Source of the DNA: PRDV01 sp963710865
GTDB lineage: Bacteria > Babelota > Babeliae > Babelales > Babelaceae
Reading direction: 5' to 3'
DNA: 64,000 bases
NCBI GenBank assembly: GCA_963710865.1
Contig: CAVQBR010000002.1
Location: 248,001 to 312,000 of the forward strand
The notes under the pieces are model-generated. The model ran no database searches. It saw nothing but the letters and a program-made list of their open reading frames with translations, and had not been told where the DNA came from. The position numbers and the translations under genes were made by a program. Numbering within the stretch: the first letter of the stretch is position 1; each line of letters opens with the position of its first letter. Shown here piece by piece: positions 16,055-25,437 of this stretch.

Positions 16055-17662
16055 TTGTTTATAGCAGCCAACTATGGGCATGATGCAGTTGTTCAAAAGT
16101 TGTTGGTCGCTAAAGCGGATGCAAATCTTGAAACCAAAGAAAAATGGACACCCCTGCTTGCAGCAGCCACACATGGACATGAGGCAATCGTACAAATGCT
16201 CATTCCTGTGGTAGATAAAAATAAGGCTTTGCTTGGTGCTGTTCGAAAGAGTATTACCGAAATAGTTCCAGCCCTTCTGCAGGCTGGTGCAAGTACAAAA
16301 CGTAAAGCGCCCTTATTCGAAGCAGTGCGAGGAGGCAACGATACAATTGTACAAATGCTTCTGAGGGCAGGTGCAGACGCAAATCAAAAGGGACTCTTAC
16401 TCGAAGCAATCAGAAGAAGCAACGATACAATTGTACAAATGCTTCTTGAGGCCGGTGCAGATGCAAGTCGAGTACCTTTAATTTATCCACTGAGAGATGG
16501 CCTTGATAAAATAACGAGAATGCTCGCGACCGCTGGGTCAGATGTAAGCACGTGTACAGACGATGGAAGCACACCATTGCTGCTTGCAACTCAGAAAGGG
16601 CAGATCGACGTTGTTCAGCGGCTTTTAGCCGTTGGTGCAGACGTAAATAAAGCTACCAATAAAAATCAATTACCAGTATTTGCATCTTGGAACATCGCTT
16701 GGGACATCGAAAGACTCTTAACCACTACAAGCGGCTTAACACCTTTGATCAGCGCAGTGGCAAAACACGATCCTAATCTTGTCGAATTGCTCTTGGCTGC
16801 TCACGCCGACGTAAATGCTTCTACTAAAGAAGGATGGACACCTTTGCTTATCGCTGCTCTTACCGGCGATGCTCTCATAGTCAACTTGCTTATAGATGGT
16901 GGAGCGAGTGTAAATAGAGCCACAAATGGAGTGACTACCTCACATTATCGCGACATATGCCTCTCCGCGCAAAAGAGGGAGCAGCTTTGGCCGGCTATCG
17001 ATGAAACACCAGCAGATGTAAATGTAACAATTTATTGTAGCGATTGTTCAAGCCTTAAAAAAACTCAAGTGAAGGAGCTCTTGTTCGCTGGAGCCGGGCT
17101 AACGCCCTTAATCGCTGCAACTTTTGGTGACTATTCTCAGATAGTTCAACGACTATTGCAGGCTGGTGCTCATATCGATCATGCAACAGACACAGGATTG
17201 ACAGCTCTGTATAGTGCAGCCGAGCATGGTAGCCTAAGATCATTGAAAGTACTTCTTGATGCAGGGGGTAACCCTGATCAATTCGTCTATAATTTTCAAG
17301 GCGGCCATATTACGAGAGTTCACAGAGGCACCGTGTCACCGGGGCGAACCCCATTAAACTGCGTAACAGAGATTATTAGGGGATTAAATAGCTCTAGATC
17401 GATGAACAAATATGAGGAAATCAGAGAAGTGCTCTCTATGAGCGACTCTTTAAAGCAAACTATTTCAAAAGGAGCGGCTAGCTCAGTAGGCACTCGCACG
17501 ATCGCCCCTGCATCGGTCAGCCGTTCAATAGACACTCGCACGATCGCTCCTGCATCAACCAGCGCTGAAGAATCTGGCAAGGCCATGCTTAAAGGTAAGC
17601 GAGATCAGGATGACGCCGATCTACAAAATCCCGATGGACAGCGCCCTAAAACTGATGAGTAG
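16055..17662 (+). CDS. Ankyrin-repeat protein, 5'-truncated (no signal peptide)
   Basis: 535 residues from the first usable start, TTG. The ankyrin frame is already open upstream (about 16018-16054: N-K-A-T-H-N-G-T-T-P), so the sequence begins inside a repeat and the signal peptide is missing, unlike its paralogues. About 12 repeats follow, several irregular (for example around residues 50-150, with paired copies of GNDTIVQMLL.AGADA). The C-terminus has the shared domain (RTPLNCVTEIIRGL...YEEIREVLS), a short internal repeat (GTRTIAPAS and DTRTIAPAS), and the tail KRDQDDADLQNPDGQRPK, like that of the 6364 protein. Likely a gene beheaded by an insertion element; whether it is still expressed is unclear. 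Confidence 0.75.
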   Translation: MFIAANYGHDAVVQKLLVAKADANLETKEKWTPLLAAATHGHEAIVQMLIPVVDKNKALLGAVRKSITEIVPALLQAGASTKRKAPLFEAVRGGNDTIVQMLLRAGADANQKGLLLEAIRRSNDTIVQMLLEAGADASRVPLIYPLRDGLDKITRMLATAGSDVSTCTDDGSTPLLLATQKGQIDVVQRLLAVGADVNKATNKNQLPVFASWNIAWDIERLLTTTSGLTPLISAVAKHDPNLVELLLAAHADVNASTKEGWTPLLIAALTGDALIVNLLIDGGASVNRATNGVTTSHYRDICLSAQKREQLWPAIDETPADVNVTIYCSDCSSLKKTQVKELLFAGAGLTPLIAATFGDYSQIVQRLLQAGAHIDHATDTGLTALYSAAEHGSLRSLKVLLDAGGNPDQFVYNFQGGHITRVHRGTVSPGRTPLNCVTEIIRGLNSSRSMNKYEEIREVLSMSDSLKQTISKGAASSVGTRTIAPASVSRSIDTRTIAPASTSAEESGKAMLKGKRDQDDADLQNPDGQRPKTDE

Positions 17663-17789
17663 AAGAATATAACGGGCCAACCATTGCCTCCCTTTCTGGC
17701 ATAATGTAGCTCCTTAACCAATTTCATGATACATTGAAGGCCTTTTCACACAAAGATCTCCCGCGAGGCGATTGTAAGATCACTGAGGG

Positions 17790-17920
17790 AGATCAAGGTC
17801 AAGCGTATCTGCGCACCTAATTGGGTAAGCTTTGTAATGAGATTATGGTAGCCTCGTTTGATACGATGCGTTCCTAACCTATTCATTTGCCCCTGGGCAG
17901 GAAGCCCTGCTATAAAGTCA
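17790..17920 (-). pseudogene. Decayed duplicate of the murA 3' end
   Basis: On the minus strand, bases 17800-17920 encode AGLPAQGQMNRLGTHRIKRGYHNLITKLTQLGAQIRL, nearly the C-terminus of the MurA at 18720 (AGLAAQGQTSMSGTH..KRGYHNLIPKLTQLGARIRF). The copy loses similarity upstream and has no gene body, so it is a fragment. It lies between the truncated ankyrin gene and the short ankyrin gene. Confidence 0.87.
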
Positions 17921-17970
17921 CAATTTCGCGCAATTGTAATACAATGGTATAGATTATTTGGATGCAAAAA

Positions 17971-17999
17971 TTGACATATGAGCATTTTCAAGATAAACT
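17971..17999 (+). promoter_or_regulatory. Predicted promoter of short ankyrin gene 18054
   Basis: TTGACA (17971-17976), 17-bp spacer, TAAACT (17994-17999); ATG follows at 18054 after AAAGGA. Confidence 0.55.
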
Positions 18000-18053
18000 T
18001 TATCTTGATTCACACAATAGATTAATAAAATCAAATCAAGAAAGGATTTCCTC

Positions 18054-18566
18054 ATGAATAAAAAAATAATCCTCTATACTCTAGCCCATGTACTGGCTTA
18101 TACATCAGTTGAAGGAATGCAAAAAGAAGAATCTAGAACACTGAGTCAATCAAGCCAAGGTGAAACGCTTCTGCATAGAGCAGCTGGGACTGGTAATCTT
18201 ACTCTTACACTGCGTCTAATAAATGCGGGCGTAAATCTAGACCTAGTTGATGGACGGGGACGGACACCCTTAAATGTTGCAGCAAGGTTTGGTCACGTAT
18301 CGACTGTTAATGAGCTTTTGAAAGCTGGTGCTGATGTACATTTGGCTGACGATGATGGATGTACACCCTTATTTGCTGTAGCTGAGTTAAGTGGCAATCG
18401 TGATATAGTAGAAATGCTTTTGCAAGCTGGTGCTGATCCACGCAAGGCTAACAAAGAAGGAAGGATGCCCTTAAATGCCGCGCACTGTAATGGTTACGCC
18501 GAAATAGTTCAAATACTCATAAGCCGTCTCAGACAGATAAAAGCTGACGAGGGGAACCGCGAATAA
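18054..18566 (+). CDS. Short secreted ankyrin-repeat protein
   Basis: 170 residues. The signal peptide ends AYTSVEGM-Q, like those of the other ankyrin genes here. Four ankyrin repeats cover about residues 36-165 (ETLLHRAAGTGNL; RTPLNVAARFGHV; CTPLFAVAELSGN; RMPLNAAHCNGYA). The C-terminal domain seen in the longer paralogues is absent, so it may be a shortened copy. It has its own promoter and a hairpin terminator after the stop. Bounded by a decayed murA fragment on the left and the real murA on the right. Confidence 0.87.
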   Translation: MNKKIILYTLAHVLAYTSVEGMQKEESRTLSQSSQGETLLHRAAGTGNLTLTLRLINAGVNLDLVDGRGRTPLNVAARFGHVSTVNELLKAGADVHLADDDGCTPLFAVAELSGNRDIVEMLLQAGADPRKANKEGRMPLNAAHCNGYAEIVQILISRLRQIKADEGNRE

Positions 18567-18610
18567 GGCAGGATTACTCAACAGAAAACTGTACTACAAT
18601 TTTAATTAAT

Positions 18611-18630
18611 GGCCCTTAAAGGGCCTTCTT
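18611..18630 (+). terminator. Hairpin terminator after ankyrin gene 18054
   Basis: GGCCCTT-A-AAGGGCC at 18611-18625 followed by TTCTTT. Confidence 0.6.
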
Positions 18631-18689
18631 TATGACAAGCACTTAGATCGTTCCGGCAAAGCTGTACTCACAATGACCGAAACCTTCAA

Positions 18690-18722
18690 AAATATCACTC
18701 ACTGGCTGAGAAACTTCGGTTA
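18690..18722 (+). pseudogene. Relic of the atpG 3' end beside murA
   Basis: CACT...A-GAAACTTCGGTTAAG at the murA stop matches CACT...A-CAAACTTCCGTTAGG at the atpG stop, and the similarity continues into the murA tail. It is the mirror of the murA relic at 10155-10180 and supports an ancestral directly convergent atpG/murA pair with overlapping stops. Confidence 0.55.
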
Positions 18723-19988
18723 AGACTCAAAGCGTATCCGAGCACCCAGCTGGGTAAGTTTTGGAATGAGATTATGATAGCCTCGTTTGAGATGATGCGT
18801 TCCCGACATACTCGTTTGCCCCTGGGCAGCAAGTCCTGCTAGTACGAGTGCATAAGAAGCTCGAATATCGGGGGCTATCACTGAAGCTCCATAGAGCTCA
18901 TCAACCCCAACGATCGTAGCCGTTTGTCCATCGAGCGAGATCTGGGCACCCATTTTCTGAAGTTCTCGCACATGCACGAGTCTATTTTCCCACACTGTTT
19001 CTTGGATAGTACTTTTGCCAGAAGCTAAGCATTGAGCTGCCATCATAGGAGCCTGTAAATCTGTAGGAAATCCAGGATACGGCATCGTCCTAAATGAAAC
19101 AGCACGAGGTCTGTCTGTTGCTTTAAACCAAATACCAATTCCATCTACTCCACGAATAACAGAATGACCCATCTCTTCAAGTTTTTCGAGAAAAGTATCC
19201 ATAAGATCAAATGGTGCTGTCGGCAATGAGAGCTCACCACCGGTAATAGCAGCTGCGAGGATCAAGGATCCTGCTTCTAAGCGATCGTACATAATGTGGT
19301 GCGTTACCGGACTGAGGGATGAAACACCTTCAATCTCTATCGTTGCTGGAGGAGTAATACGTATATGAGCTCCCATCTTGGTGAGCACATCTATTAAGTC
19401 CAATACTTCAGGCTCAAGAGAGGCATTGATAATTTTTGTCGTACCCCGCGTAAGAGCTGCAGCCATAATACAGTTTTCCGTAGCACCAACACTTGGATAT
19501 TCAAGAACAAATCGAATCGGTTTCAACTGAGCTACACTGCCACAGAGATAGTCCCCCTCTCTTACAAACGCTACCGACATTTTCTCAAAGGCCTGGATAT
19601 GATAATCAATAGGACGGGCTCCCAAGGTACAGCCGCCGGGCATTGCTACATCTGCCGCTTTAAATCGCGCAAGTAAGGGGCCGAGCACCAAAATTGAGGC
19701 ACGCATTTTGTCCATAATTTCTGGAGATACTCGATAGGAATTAAGTGAAGAGGTATCAATCTCAAGAGTCTGAGCTTTTTCATCTGCAATAACCCGGGCC
19801 CCTAATGCGGTTAAAAGACTCATCATATGAAGTACATCAGTAGAAAAAGGAACATTCGTCAATTTACTTTTTCCATTGGTAAGAATGAGCGAAGCCATAA
19901 TTACAAGAACAGCATTCTTTGCACCTGTCAATTCAAGCGTGCCACAGAGCGCTGGTGAAGTCTCAATAATAACATGTTCAGTTGACAT
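18720..19988 (-). CDS. murA: UDP-N-acetylglucosamine 1-carboxyvinyltransferase
   Basis: 422 residues, the family's usual length. It catalyses the first committed step of peptidoglycan synthesis, transferring enolpyruvate from PEP to UDP-GlcNAc. The N-terminus has LTGAKNAVLVIMAS (substrate Lys/Asn), and the active-site loop MPGGCTLGARPIDYH near residue 120 keeps the catalytic Cys, so fosfomycin sensitivity would be expected from that residue. YPGFPTDLQAPMMA is another family signature. The C-terminus ends KLTQLGARIRFES. It faces the atpG/ankyrin block; a fragment duplicate of its 3' end lies at 17790-17920. Confidence 0.96.
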   Translation of the reverse strand: MSTEHVIIETSPALCGTLELTGAKNAVLVIMASLILTNGKSKLTNVPFSTDVLHMMSLLTALGARVIADEKAQTLEIDTSSLNSYRVSPEIMDKMRASILVLGPLLARFKAADVAMPGGCTLGARPIDYHIQAFEKMSVAFVREGDYLCGSVAQLKPIRFVLEYPSVGATENCIMAAALTRGTTKIINASLEPEVLDLIDVLTKMGAHIRITPPATIEIEGVSSLSPVTHHIMYDRLEAGSLILAAAITGGELSLPTAPFDLMDTFLEKLEEMGHSVIRGVDGIGIWFKATDRPRAVSFRTMPYPGFPTDLQAPMMAAQCLASGKSTIQETVWENRLVHVRELQKMGAQISLDGQTATIVGVDELYGASVIAPDIRASYALVLAGLAAQGQTSMSGTHHLKRGYHNLIPKLTQLGARIRFES

Positions 19989-20067
19989 ATTCGGTTACCC
20001 CTATCACACTTAAAGAAGTTTTATCTACAAGTATACTGAGTATCACAAAATTCAAAACTGGTGAGCA

Positions 20068-23000
20068 ATGCAACCCACTCAAAACTATTTTTTCCGCCAT
20101 CCATTTTTCTGGACAGCATTTATTCTCTGCTCACTTGCAGGAGGAATCTTCAGTTACGCTTATTTTTCTGAATCTCAACCGATCGTAACGATACCAATCA
20201 CGATGAGCATGCAGCAAGCTCTCGATAAGGCTCGAGACCTTGCTACACAGTATAATCTTGGTCCTCAGGTTTATAAGAGCGTAGCTACTTTTTCGTCAGA
20301 TACCAACCTTCAAAATTATATAGAACGAGAACGAGGTGGAGCTGCTGCATGGAATACGTTTATCAAAGATCAACAGTATCATCCCTATACCTGGCTCGTT
20401 CGTCACTTTAACGAAGGCGAAACACGCGAACTCTATATCAGGTTCACTCCCACGGGCGAGCCCTACGGCTTTACTGAAATACTTTCAGAGACAGAACCGA
20501 GAGCTTCATTAGAAAAATCCTCTGCCCAAAAAATTGCTCAGACCACGGCCAGCTCTCAATGGAACCTCGACCTCTCTCCCTATACCCTTGTCGACTCAAG
20601 TCAAGAAGTACAACCTTCAGGGCGAGTCGATCACACGTTCATCTACGAGAAACCCTTGAACAATTTGGGCACGGCACACTATCGAGTAAAAATTAAGGTC
20701 ACCGGAGACACCGTCAGTAGCCTCAGGCATACTATCGAACTACCTGAATCATTCACCCGTTCTTTTGCAAGCATACGGGCATATAATGAGTCGGTACATA
20801 GCTTTACCCTCGTCATCGTCTATTTACTCTATCTCCTCGGTGGCTGCCTCATCGGCATATTGATACTTCTTAAAGAAAATTGGCTCTTGCCAAAGCAAGC
20901 ATTGATTGCAGGCATAGGCCTCGGTCTGATCTCCCTCCTTTCAAACGTTAATCAGTGGCCACTTTTTTGGTTCGGTTATGATACTGCTCTCTCAAAAGAA
21001 GCATTTATTCTCAAAACTGCTCTGGATCTACTCATGTCTTTTCTTATCTGGAGTGCTGTCTATACCACCACCTTCCTTGCAGCCGAAGGATTAACGCGGC
21101 GTGCTTTTGGAAGTCATATACAACTCTGGAACGCCTGGAAGCTGCCTTCTGCCAGTTCATATACTATGCTCGGCATTATAGGAGCAAGCTACCTTATTAT
21201 TGGACTGGATATAGCTTTTGCTGTGCTTTTTTATATGACTGGCATCAATTATTGGGGCTGGTGGCAACCAAGCTCATCTCTTTTCGATCCAACGATATTG
21301 AGCATGTACGTTCCAGCATTTAATGCTATTGCTACTTCACTCATGGCAGGATTCTGGGAAGAGTGCCTCTTTAGGGCTGTACCGATAGCTTCGTGCGCCC
21401 TTATCGGCAAGAAACTAGGATCCCGGTCTTGGGGGCTCGCTATTGGCTTTATTCTTCAAGCAATCATCTTTGGCGCTGCCCATGCAAATTATCCAGCAAT
21501 ACCTTTTTATGTACGTATCGTCGAACTTATCATTCCTTCATTTGCTTTCGGCGCAATCTATATTGTATTTGGCCTCATTCCCGGCATACTGAGCCATACC
21601 CTTTATAATGCAACACTCCACGCCATTCCTCTCTTTATCTCAAGAGCACCAGGAATCTGGATACAACAGGCACTCTTTCTCTTCTTTATAGGCCTGCCAC
21701 TCCTCTTCATACTGTTTGCTCGACTACGCCATCAAAAATGGGCAGAGCTGCCACACAGCCTTCTTAACGGAGCCTGGGAACCGGTCACTCACGCAATACC
21801 GTTTGAAGATCAAACGAGTCTGACTCTCAGAGGATCTCGCCTGAGCACTACCACCTTTTCCTTTCTAGCTGCTCTTGGGTTTCTTGGCCTTATCCTGTGG
21901 TCGATGGCCTCCTCGTTTCAATCGGCGATTCCTCCACTGACAATTACCAAGCATGCTGCTCAAGAACAAGCTCGATCGTACCTTCAGGAACAGTTGGTAC
22001 CAGAGTGGTATACTGTCACCAACCTTGAACACCCAGCAGAAAGCGATGAACAAACTTATATTTGGCAAGAAGGAGGACCTCACCTCTATGCAACTCTTGC
22101 GGGGAACTACCTAGATGTCCCTCATTGGCGCACCCGTTTTGCAACCTATACTGGCAACCAAATCGATCGGGCTCATGAATATCTGATTAATACCAATGGC
22201 AAAGGATCGATCATTCGTTCAACCGAGATCCTTCCTCAATCAGCGGTAGGAAAACGACTCAGCGAAGAAGCGGCTCGGAACATTGCTGTAGCTCAACTAG
22301 AAAAACAGTATGGCCTGACTGTACAGCAGATCCAAGAAGTGTCCGCTCAGTCAGAATCTCTCGATAACAGAACTGATTGGACTTTTATCTTTGCAGAAAA
22401 AAACAAGATTCCTCTTGCCGGAGCACAAGCTCGCATACAAATACACATAGCCGGCGACAAGGTTGTTGATGCGTCCCGCTCGATCCATATACCCGAAACC
22501 TGGTCCCGGGCATACCTTAGTGTTAGGACCGTACAAGAAAGCCTTGAAACACTCTTTCGCATTGCAGAGTATATCTTAGGGGTCCTGATTGCCCTGGCAA
22601 TTGGCATTGCGTGGCATCGCAAGCAACTCCATCTTAAATATCTGCTCATTGCAAGTGGCTTTCTAACTCTTTTATTAAGTCCTCTTCCCCTTTTAACACT
22701 TCCTCAAAACATAGCCACCTTCGTAACCACAAAATCATTTGGCCTCCAGATAACAACTACGCTCCTCTTTAAGTATCTGAGGCTTATTCTCGAAACTCTC
22801 ATAATCGGTTTTGTTCTCGGCTTCATCTACAATACCCGAATTCAAAGTGGCCTGCGATCTCCTCAAAAAGTAGGTGCCGGTATAGCGGCGGGATGCGCAC
22901 TGGCAGGAACAGTCGCACTTGTTAGTGCCTGGATACTCCCCTCGGCACCCTGGATACCCTCACTTGCCGGAGCTGACTCCTTAGCTCCTTGGTTCGTTTT

Positions 23001-23406
23001 TATGATCCGGACCTTGGTCACCTTCATCACTCAAATGGCAATAGGACAGTTCCTCATTATGTTCGCAGCTCAGGGAACACTATCAAGGAAATGTATCGCT
23101 CTTCTTGTCAGCGCCGTTCTGCTTACCCCCATACAAGTGAGTTCATTCAGCACCTGGGTCATAGCTTGTCTTATTATTCTCAGCGTCCTTGTCGCACTCT
23201 ATAACATAATTTTGCAACACGAACCGTTACTTATACCGATCATGGCGGCCACAATAACAACTCTCGATCTCATACGTCAAGCCTACCAAGTTGCGTTTCC
23301 GGGAGTAAGCCTTGGCATTGCAGGAGCACTTTGCAGCATAGGTCTCTTTACCTACGCGTGGATCAGACTTATCGAAAAACGAGGCCATGCAGCTCATTCT
23401 CTATAA
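20068..23406 (+). CDS. Large membrane protein with CPBP (CAAX/Abi) protease domain and duplicated ectodomain
   Basis: 1112 residues. A first membrane helix (about 12-32) is followed by an extracytoplasmic domain (about 35-235), then a multi-helix membrane region (about 245-560) carrying the CPBP metalloprotease motifs: EECLFR near residue 431, FGAAHANY near 470, and ILSHTLYNA near 507. These glutamates and histidines bind the catalytic zinc. From about 610 the layout repeats: another ectodomain (DWTFIFAEKN...QIHIAGDKVV, compare DHTFIYEKPL...KIKVTGDTVS in the first) and another membrane bundle to the end, without protease motifs. So this is a duplicated architecture with one catalytic half. 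Substrate unknown. It starts close to murA's divergent start. Confidence 0.88.
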   Translation: MQPTQNYFFRHPFFWTAFILCSLAGGIFSYAYFSESQPIVTIPITMSMQQALDKARDLATQYNLGPQVYKSVATFSSDTNLQNYIERERGGAAAWNTFIKDQQYHPYTWLVRHFNEGETRELYIRFTPTGEPYGFTEILSETEPRASLEKSSAQKIAQTTASSQWNLDLSPYTLVDSSQEVQPSGRVDHTFIYEKPLNNLGTAHYRVKIKVTGDTVSSLRHTIELPESFTRSFASIRAYNESVHSFTLVIVYLLYLLGGCLIGILILLKENWLLPKQALIAGIGLGLISLLSNVNQWPLFWFGYDTALSKEAFILKTALDLLMSFLIWSAVYTTTFLAAEGLTRRAFGSHIQLWNAWKLPSASSYTMLGIIGASYLIIGLDIAFAVLFYMTGINYWGWWQPSSSLFDPTILSMYVPAFNAIATSLMAGFWEECLFRAVPIASCALIGKKLGSRSWGLAIGFILQAIIFGAAHANYPAIPFYVRIVELIIPSFAFGAIYIVFGLIPGILSHTLYNATLHAIPLFISRAPGIWIQQALFLFFIGLPLLFILFARLRHQKWAELPHSLLNGAWEPVTHAIPFEDQTSLTLRGSRLSTTTFSFLAALGFLGLILWSMASSFQSAIPPLTITKHAAQEQARSYLQEQLVPEWYTVTNLEHPAESDEQTYIWQEGGPHLYATLAGNYLDVPHWRTRFATYTGNQIDRAHEYLINTNGKGSIIRSTEILPQSAVGKRLSEEAARNIAVAQLEKQYGLTVQQIQEVSAQSESLDNRTDWTFIFAEKNKIPLAGAQARIQIHIAGDKVVDASRSIHIPETWSRAYLSVRTVQESLETLFRIAEYILGVLIALAIGIAWHRKQLHLKYLLIASGFLTLLLSPLPLLTLPQNIATFVTTKSFGLQITTTLLFKYLRLILETLIIGFVLGFIYNTRIQSGLRSPQKVGAGIAAGCALAGTVALVSAWILPSAPWIPSLAGADSLAPWFVFMIRTLVTFITQMAIGQFLIMFAAQGTLSRKCIALLVSAVLLTPIQVSSFSTWVIACLIILSVLVALYNIILQHEPLLIPIMAATITTLDLIRQAYQVAFPGVSLGIAGALCSIGLFTYAWIRLIEKRGHAAHSL

Positions 23407-23497
23407 ATCATGTAAAAATTGCTTGCAGATACTCAGATACACGCTAATAGGCCAGTAGTTTGTGCGAAATACCTAATTGAGTTATACTCTGCACTAC

Positions 23498-23526
23498 TTG
23501 ACAAAATTTCTAATATGAAATAAACT
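23498..23526 (+). promoter_or_regulatory. Predicted promoter of secreted-protein gene 23556
   Basis: Consensus TTGACA (23498-23503), 17-bp spacer, TAAACT (23521-23526). Confidence 0.5.
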
Positions 23527-23555
23527 TTTAAAAAATATTTTAATTGGGACCGCCG

Positions 23556-24275
23556 ATGCATACTATTTTTAAGATTTTGTTTTTTTCGCACATAATTATC
23601 ATCTCAGCTTATGCGCTCGAGCACGAAACTGAAGAATACTCACATACCTGGTTTACTGATGCTCTTAAAGTATGGCCAGACTCAGCACTACCAGCCTCAT
23701 TTTTCGAACCTGATCCCGCTTCAGACCTTTCAGCGGTGCCAGTTCAAGCCACAACTGCTCAACCAGTAAATAGCTCGTTCCTTATAGTCTACAGCTTTCA
23801 AAGTGAAGCCTCTCAAGGTGAATACGATCAAAATGCTGCTGCAAGGGCAAGCAACCCTCCTAGCATGGACCGGCGATCAAGACTTACCAAAGCAATTTGC
23901 TCATATAATGCCAATCTAATGGACACTGCCACCTTCTTGGCTTTAAATCCGCTGGTTCCATTTGAGTATTTTTCTCAGAATCTTATCTCTGTCTCAAGAA
24001 GTATTGAGAATCAGCTCATGCGACTCAATCGGCTGAGTAACCCTCTTCTAGAATTCAGCCTGCGGGTTCTCAACAAACTAATGGAAGCCCTTTTACAGAG
24101 GAGTCAAAGCATTACAACTCTCGGCGAAAGTGATCTCCTAAAGGATGTCCTGGAAAAGCTCGCACAAACATACAGAAACTGCAGCGCAATTCCATCTCAC
24201 CCTCTGCATGAGAACTTAAAAATCTTCTTCTGGGAGAATTTTACCTGCTGCCTTGAAGCACTCACTGCTAGATAA
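23556..24275 (+). CDS. Secreted helical protein, function unknown
   Basis: 239 residues from the ATG (MHTIFKILFFSHIIIISAYA-LEHE); a TTG 12 nt upstream is in frame but less likely. A signal peptide precedes a low-complexity, Pro/Ala/Gln-rich linker (about 45-95), then a helical C-terminal half with heptad-like leucines. No family recognised. First of a run of six secreted-protein genes on the same strand, each apparently with its own promoter, and resembling its neighbour at 24469 in layout. Confidence 0.75.
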   Translation: MHTIFKILFFSHIIIISAYALEHETEEYSHTWFTDALKVWPDSALPASFFEPDPASDLSAVPVQATTAQPVNSSFLIVYSFQSEASQGEYDQNAAARASNPPSMDRRSRLTKAICSYNANLMDTATFLALNPLVPFEYFSQNLISVSRSIENQLMRLNRLSNPLLEFSLRVLNKLMEALLQRSQSITTLGESDLLKDVLEKLAQTYRNCSAIPSHPLHENLKIFFWENFTCCLEALTAR

Positions 24276-24400
24276 CGAGGGCTGAAACATATAACCATTT
24301 GAGCCGTCCAAACGGCACATGATTTTCTCGGCAATGAGAAAACTGCATATCTCATAAAAGGCCGACTCAGACTCACTTGTAAATTAATCCTTATATACAC

Positions 24401-24428
24401 TTGCAATTTTTAGGCCGCCTGCTATAAT
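24401..24428 (+). promoter_or_regulatory. Predicted promoter of gene 24469
   Basis: TTGCAA (24401-24406), 16-bp spacer, consensus TATAAT (24423-24428), then TACTAATA. The same -10 context with a 16-bp spacer recurs before 25535 and 27060. Confidence 0.7.
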
Positions 24429-24468
24429 TACTAATAGACAATAATCATTCAACTAACTGGAGAAAACT

Positions 24469-25281
24469 ATGAATAATTTTTTGAAACTTATTATATTATC
24501 GTATGCAAGTTCACTCTGTGCATCTCACGTACCTACCCTAGATGACCCTAAAATTTGGGAAGAATTCGACCGGGCCGTAGCTCGGATGCAACATCCTCAG
24601 ACATCTTATTCAGCAGCAGCAGCAGCAACAACAGCAATACCAACAACAATACCAACAACAATACCAGAAAACTTTGAGCTCTTTGCAAATCAGCCCTTTC
24701 AAGAAGCACTGCCAGCTTGGACTCCAGACAACTGGGACAATGCTGATATCTTAGGCGAATTGTTAGAAAGAGAGTACGACCCAAACTCTCTCTTAATGCC
24801 CCTCTCAAGCTCACCCTCGCTACCTTCTTCTCCAGCATCAGAAGAAGAGGAGTCATCGAATGAACGGCATATATCAGCTCTTTACAAAGTGAAATTCTGT
24901 CATTATACCCTCTTAAGCCTCACACTGTATTTGTATACCCAGGGGATCACATCTGAACAGCTTTTTACACTACAGAAGCATATCCTTAGTACATTCGAAG
25001 CTAATGTGCAGGCACTCATTCAGCTGGAGCCATCACAAGAAAAAGAATTCTTATGCGAGGCCTCCATCCACTTACTTCATCAGCAGCTCAAGGTAATCAA
25101 GCACTGCGTCTTAAACCGCGTAATAAACTCTCATGTACAGATCTATTCTGCCTTAAGAGGCATATGCGACACCTATGTAAATTTGAGCTCTGTCTGGGCA
25201 AATGAAAACTATCGTAGCTTGGCTGCGGATTTTCTGTCAGACGTTGAGGCCTATTCACAAATCCTTACAGGCGCTCAATAA
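24469..25281 (+). CDS. Secreted helical protein with Thr/Pro low-complexity linker
   Basis: 270 residues; the signal peptide MNNFLKLIILSYASSLCAS is followed by a mature N-terminus containing a run of alanines and the triple repeat T-T-I-P (residues about 46-66), a Ser/Pro-rich and acidic stretch (about 108-128) and a helical C-terminal domain from about 135. The codon-level repeat (GCAGCAGCA / ACAACAATACC) is microsatellite-like and could vary in length between strains. No recognised domain; same general layout as the 23556 protein. A perfect hairpin follows the stop. Confidence 0.75.
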   Translation: MNNFLKLIILSYASSLCASHVPTLDDPKIWEEFDRAVARMQHPQTSYSAAAAATTAIPTTIPTTIPENFELFANQPFQEALPAWTPDNWDNADILGELLEREYDPNSLLMPLSSSPSLPSSPASEEEESSNERHISALYKVKFCHYTLLSLTLYLYTQGITSEQLFTLQKHILSTFEANVQALIQLEPSQEKEFLCEASIHLLHQQLKVIKHCVLNRVINSHVQIYSALRGICDTYVNLSSVWANENYRSLAADFLSDVEAYSQILTGAQ

Positions 25282-25287
25282 AAATAC

Positions 25288-25318
25288 GCCTTCTGGCTTC
25301 ATGTTGAAGCCAGAAGGC
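25288..25318 (+). terminator. Strong hairpin terminator after gene 24469
   Basis: A perfect 14-bp stem GCCTTCTGGCTTCA / TGAAGCCAGAAGGC with a 3-nt loop, followed by ACTTCTT, 6 nt after the stop codon. Confidence 0.75.
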
Positions 25319-25437
25319 ACTTCTTATCGATATAATATAACATCAGGGAACACTAGAAAAACAAAGATAGAACGAGCAGCACAGACCATATACTCAATTC
25401 ACACTCTAAGAAATTCGCGCAGACTTAAATAAGCGCC

